A stretch of 16,824 nucleotides of DNA, taken from the NCBI GenBank assembly GCA_002384725.1, contig DGBF01000051.1:1-16824 (forward strand), in the 5' to 3' direction. The position numbers and the translations under genes were made by a program. The notes below the pieces were generated by a model, which had not been told where the DNA came from, did not search any database, and was given only the letters and a program-made list of their open reading frames with translations. Of this stretch, positions 16,077-16,824 are shown one piece after another (position 1 is the stretch's first letter; each line of letters starts with the position of its first letter). Source of the stretch: Flavobacteriales bacterium UBA4011 (GTDB taxonomy: Bacteria; Bacteroidota; Bacteroidia; Flavobacteriales_D; Crocinitomicaceae).

Positions 16077-16824
16077 TACACCTTTTCTTCTCGCGTATTC
16101 TGATACCGGCGAAGGGCAAACGATAGTGCTGATTCATGGTTTCCTCGAATCGCACACTATGTGGGATTTTCTCGATTTGGAATCCAATTTTCGTGTAGTC
16201 TGTATCGATCTTCCTGGACATGGTAATTCAAAAAAATGTCCGCCAATTTCTAGCATTGAACACACTGCTCAGTGCTTGAAAATGACGCTCGACCATTTGA
16301 ATTTAAGTGAATTCCATATCATAGGACATTCCTTGGGTGGCTATGCCGGTTTATCCTTTTTAGAGCAATTTGGTCTGAACGGAATACTCATTCTACTCAA
16401 CTCTAATCATTGGCAAGATGATGAGAAAAAACAAGCGGATCGACTACGTGTTGCAAATTTGGCTTTAAAGAACAAACGTCTTTTTATCCGAGAAGCTATT
16501 CCAGGATTATTCTCGTACCCAGAAAAATTTCCCGAAGAAATCGAGAAGCTGAAACAGGAGGCTTTCGAAATTCCAGCTGCGCATATCGCCGCTTTTTCAG
16601 TGGCCATGAGAAATAGAAAAAATCAGCTAAAGACTTTAAAGAAGCATTCAAAAAAAATCTCCATTCTTCAAGGTGAATCAGATAAACTGTGTCCCCATGA
16701 AAGAATGGAGATTGATGTGAGCAGATTGATGGTTGATTATACCATTATTCCTAACGCTGGACATATGAGTTTTATTGAAAACACTTCCTTCGTTCGGAAT
16801 TCTATTTTTCAGTTATTGGGTTAA
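16069..16824 (+). CDS. Alpha/beta hydrolase
   Basis: This 251-residue protein of the alpha/beta-hydrolase fold has an intact triad: Ser88 in GHSLGG (86-91), Asp205 (QGESDKLCP) and His232 (NAGHMSF). The oxyanion segment HGFLESHTMW (23-32) and DLPGHGNS (47-54) are typical of esterase/MhpC-like members. The substrate is unknown. The ATG lies within the last codons of the aminopeptidase gene (ATGGGTGA overlap), and the TAA stop is the last three bases of the window, so the gene is complete. Coupling to a peptidase may mean shared expression rather than shared pathway. Confidence 0.92.
   Translation: MGDTPFLLAYSDTGEGQTIVLIHGFLESHTMWDFLDLESNFRVVCIDLPGHGNSKKCPPISSIEHTAQCLKMTLDHLNLSEFHIIGHSLGGYAGLSFLEQFGLNGILILLNSNHWQDDEKKQADRLRVANLALKNKRLFIREAIPGLFSYPEKFPEEIEKLKQEAFEIPAAHIAAFSVAMRNRKNQLKTLKKHSKKISILQGESDKLCPHERMEIDVSRLMVDYTIIPNAGHMSFIENTSFVRNSIFQLLG

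Overview
The window looks like a chromosomal segment of a low-GC member of the Bacteroidota, most likely order Flavobacteriales; this is inferred. Start codons lack Shine-Dalgarno sequences and have A-rich leaders. One clear promoter fits the Bacteroidota pattern (TTG, about 20 bases, TAnnTTTG). Methionine synthase is split into two genes, and the RND pump has the inserted membrane hairpin I remember from flavobacterial pumps. No stretch longer than 300 bases lacks a gene, and I saw no tRNA, rRNA, CRISPR array or transposase.

Left part (1-5587). A 3'-truncated HI0933/YhiN-type flavoprotein gene runs off the left edge on the minus strand. Next comes a small cassette (about 1106-1688) bounded by a 27-bp imperfect inverted repeat and holding one plus-strand gene of the GxxExxY (PD-(D/E)XK-like) family. 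Several signature residues of that protein, including the glutamate of the E-x-K motif, are substituted. The right repeat contains the stop codon of the B12-dependent methionine synthase gene, whose usual C-terminal tail is missing. Methionine synthase is encoded by two minus-strand genes joined by an ATGA overlap: a homocysteine-binding subunit, then a folate/B12/activation subunit. They are transcribed from a recognisable promoter through a SAM-I (S-box) riboswitch, whose downstream hairpin could cover the start codon.

Middle (5588-12686). A diacylglycerol/undecaprenol kinase gene reads rightward. It converges on a four-gene leftward operon: TetR-family repressor, TolC-like outer-membrane channel, lipoprotein adaptor and RND permease. 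Together these make a complete tripartite efflux pump with its own regulator. A 7-bp inverted repeat just upstream of the repressor is a candidate operator. A terminator hairpin lies between the convergent genes.

Right part (12844-16824). Three minus-strand genes follow: a stand-alone protein resembling the glutamine-amidotransferase domain of CTP synthase but lacking the whole catalytic triad, a predicted lipoprotein of unknown function, and a small unknown protein. A strong terminator sits 4 bases before the start of the first of these. On the plus strand, an M24 Xaa-Pro aminopeptidase gene overlaps an alpha/beta hydrolase gene by 8 bases; the hydrolase ends on the last base of the window.

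The most unusual items are the inverted-repeat cassette with its probably inactive nuclease-fold protein, its junction with the methionine synthase gene, and the pseudo-amidotransferase. The riboswitch is a known class, but its expression platform is worth testing.
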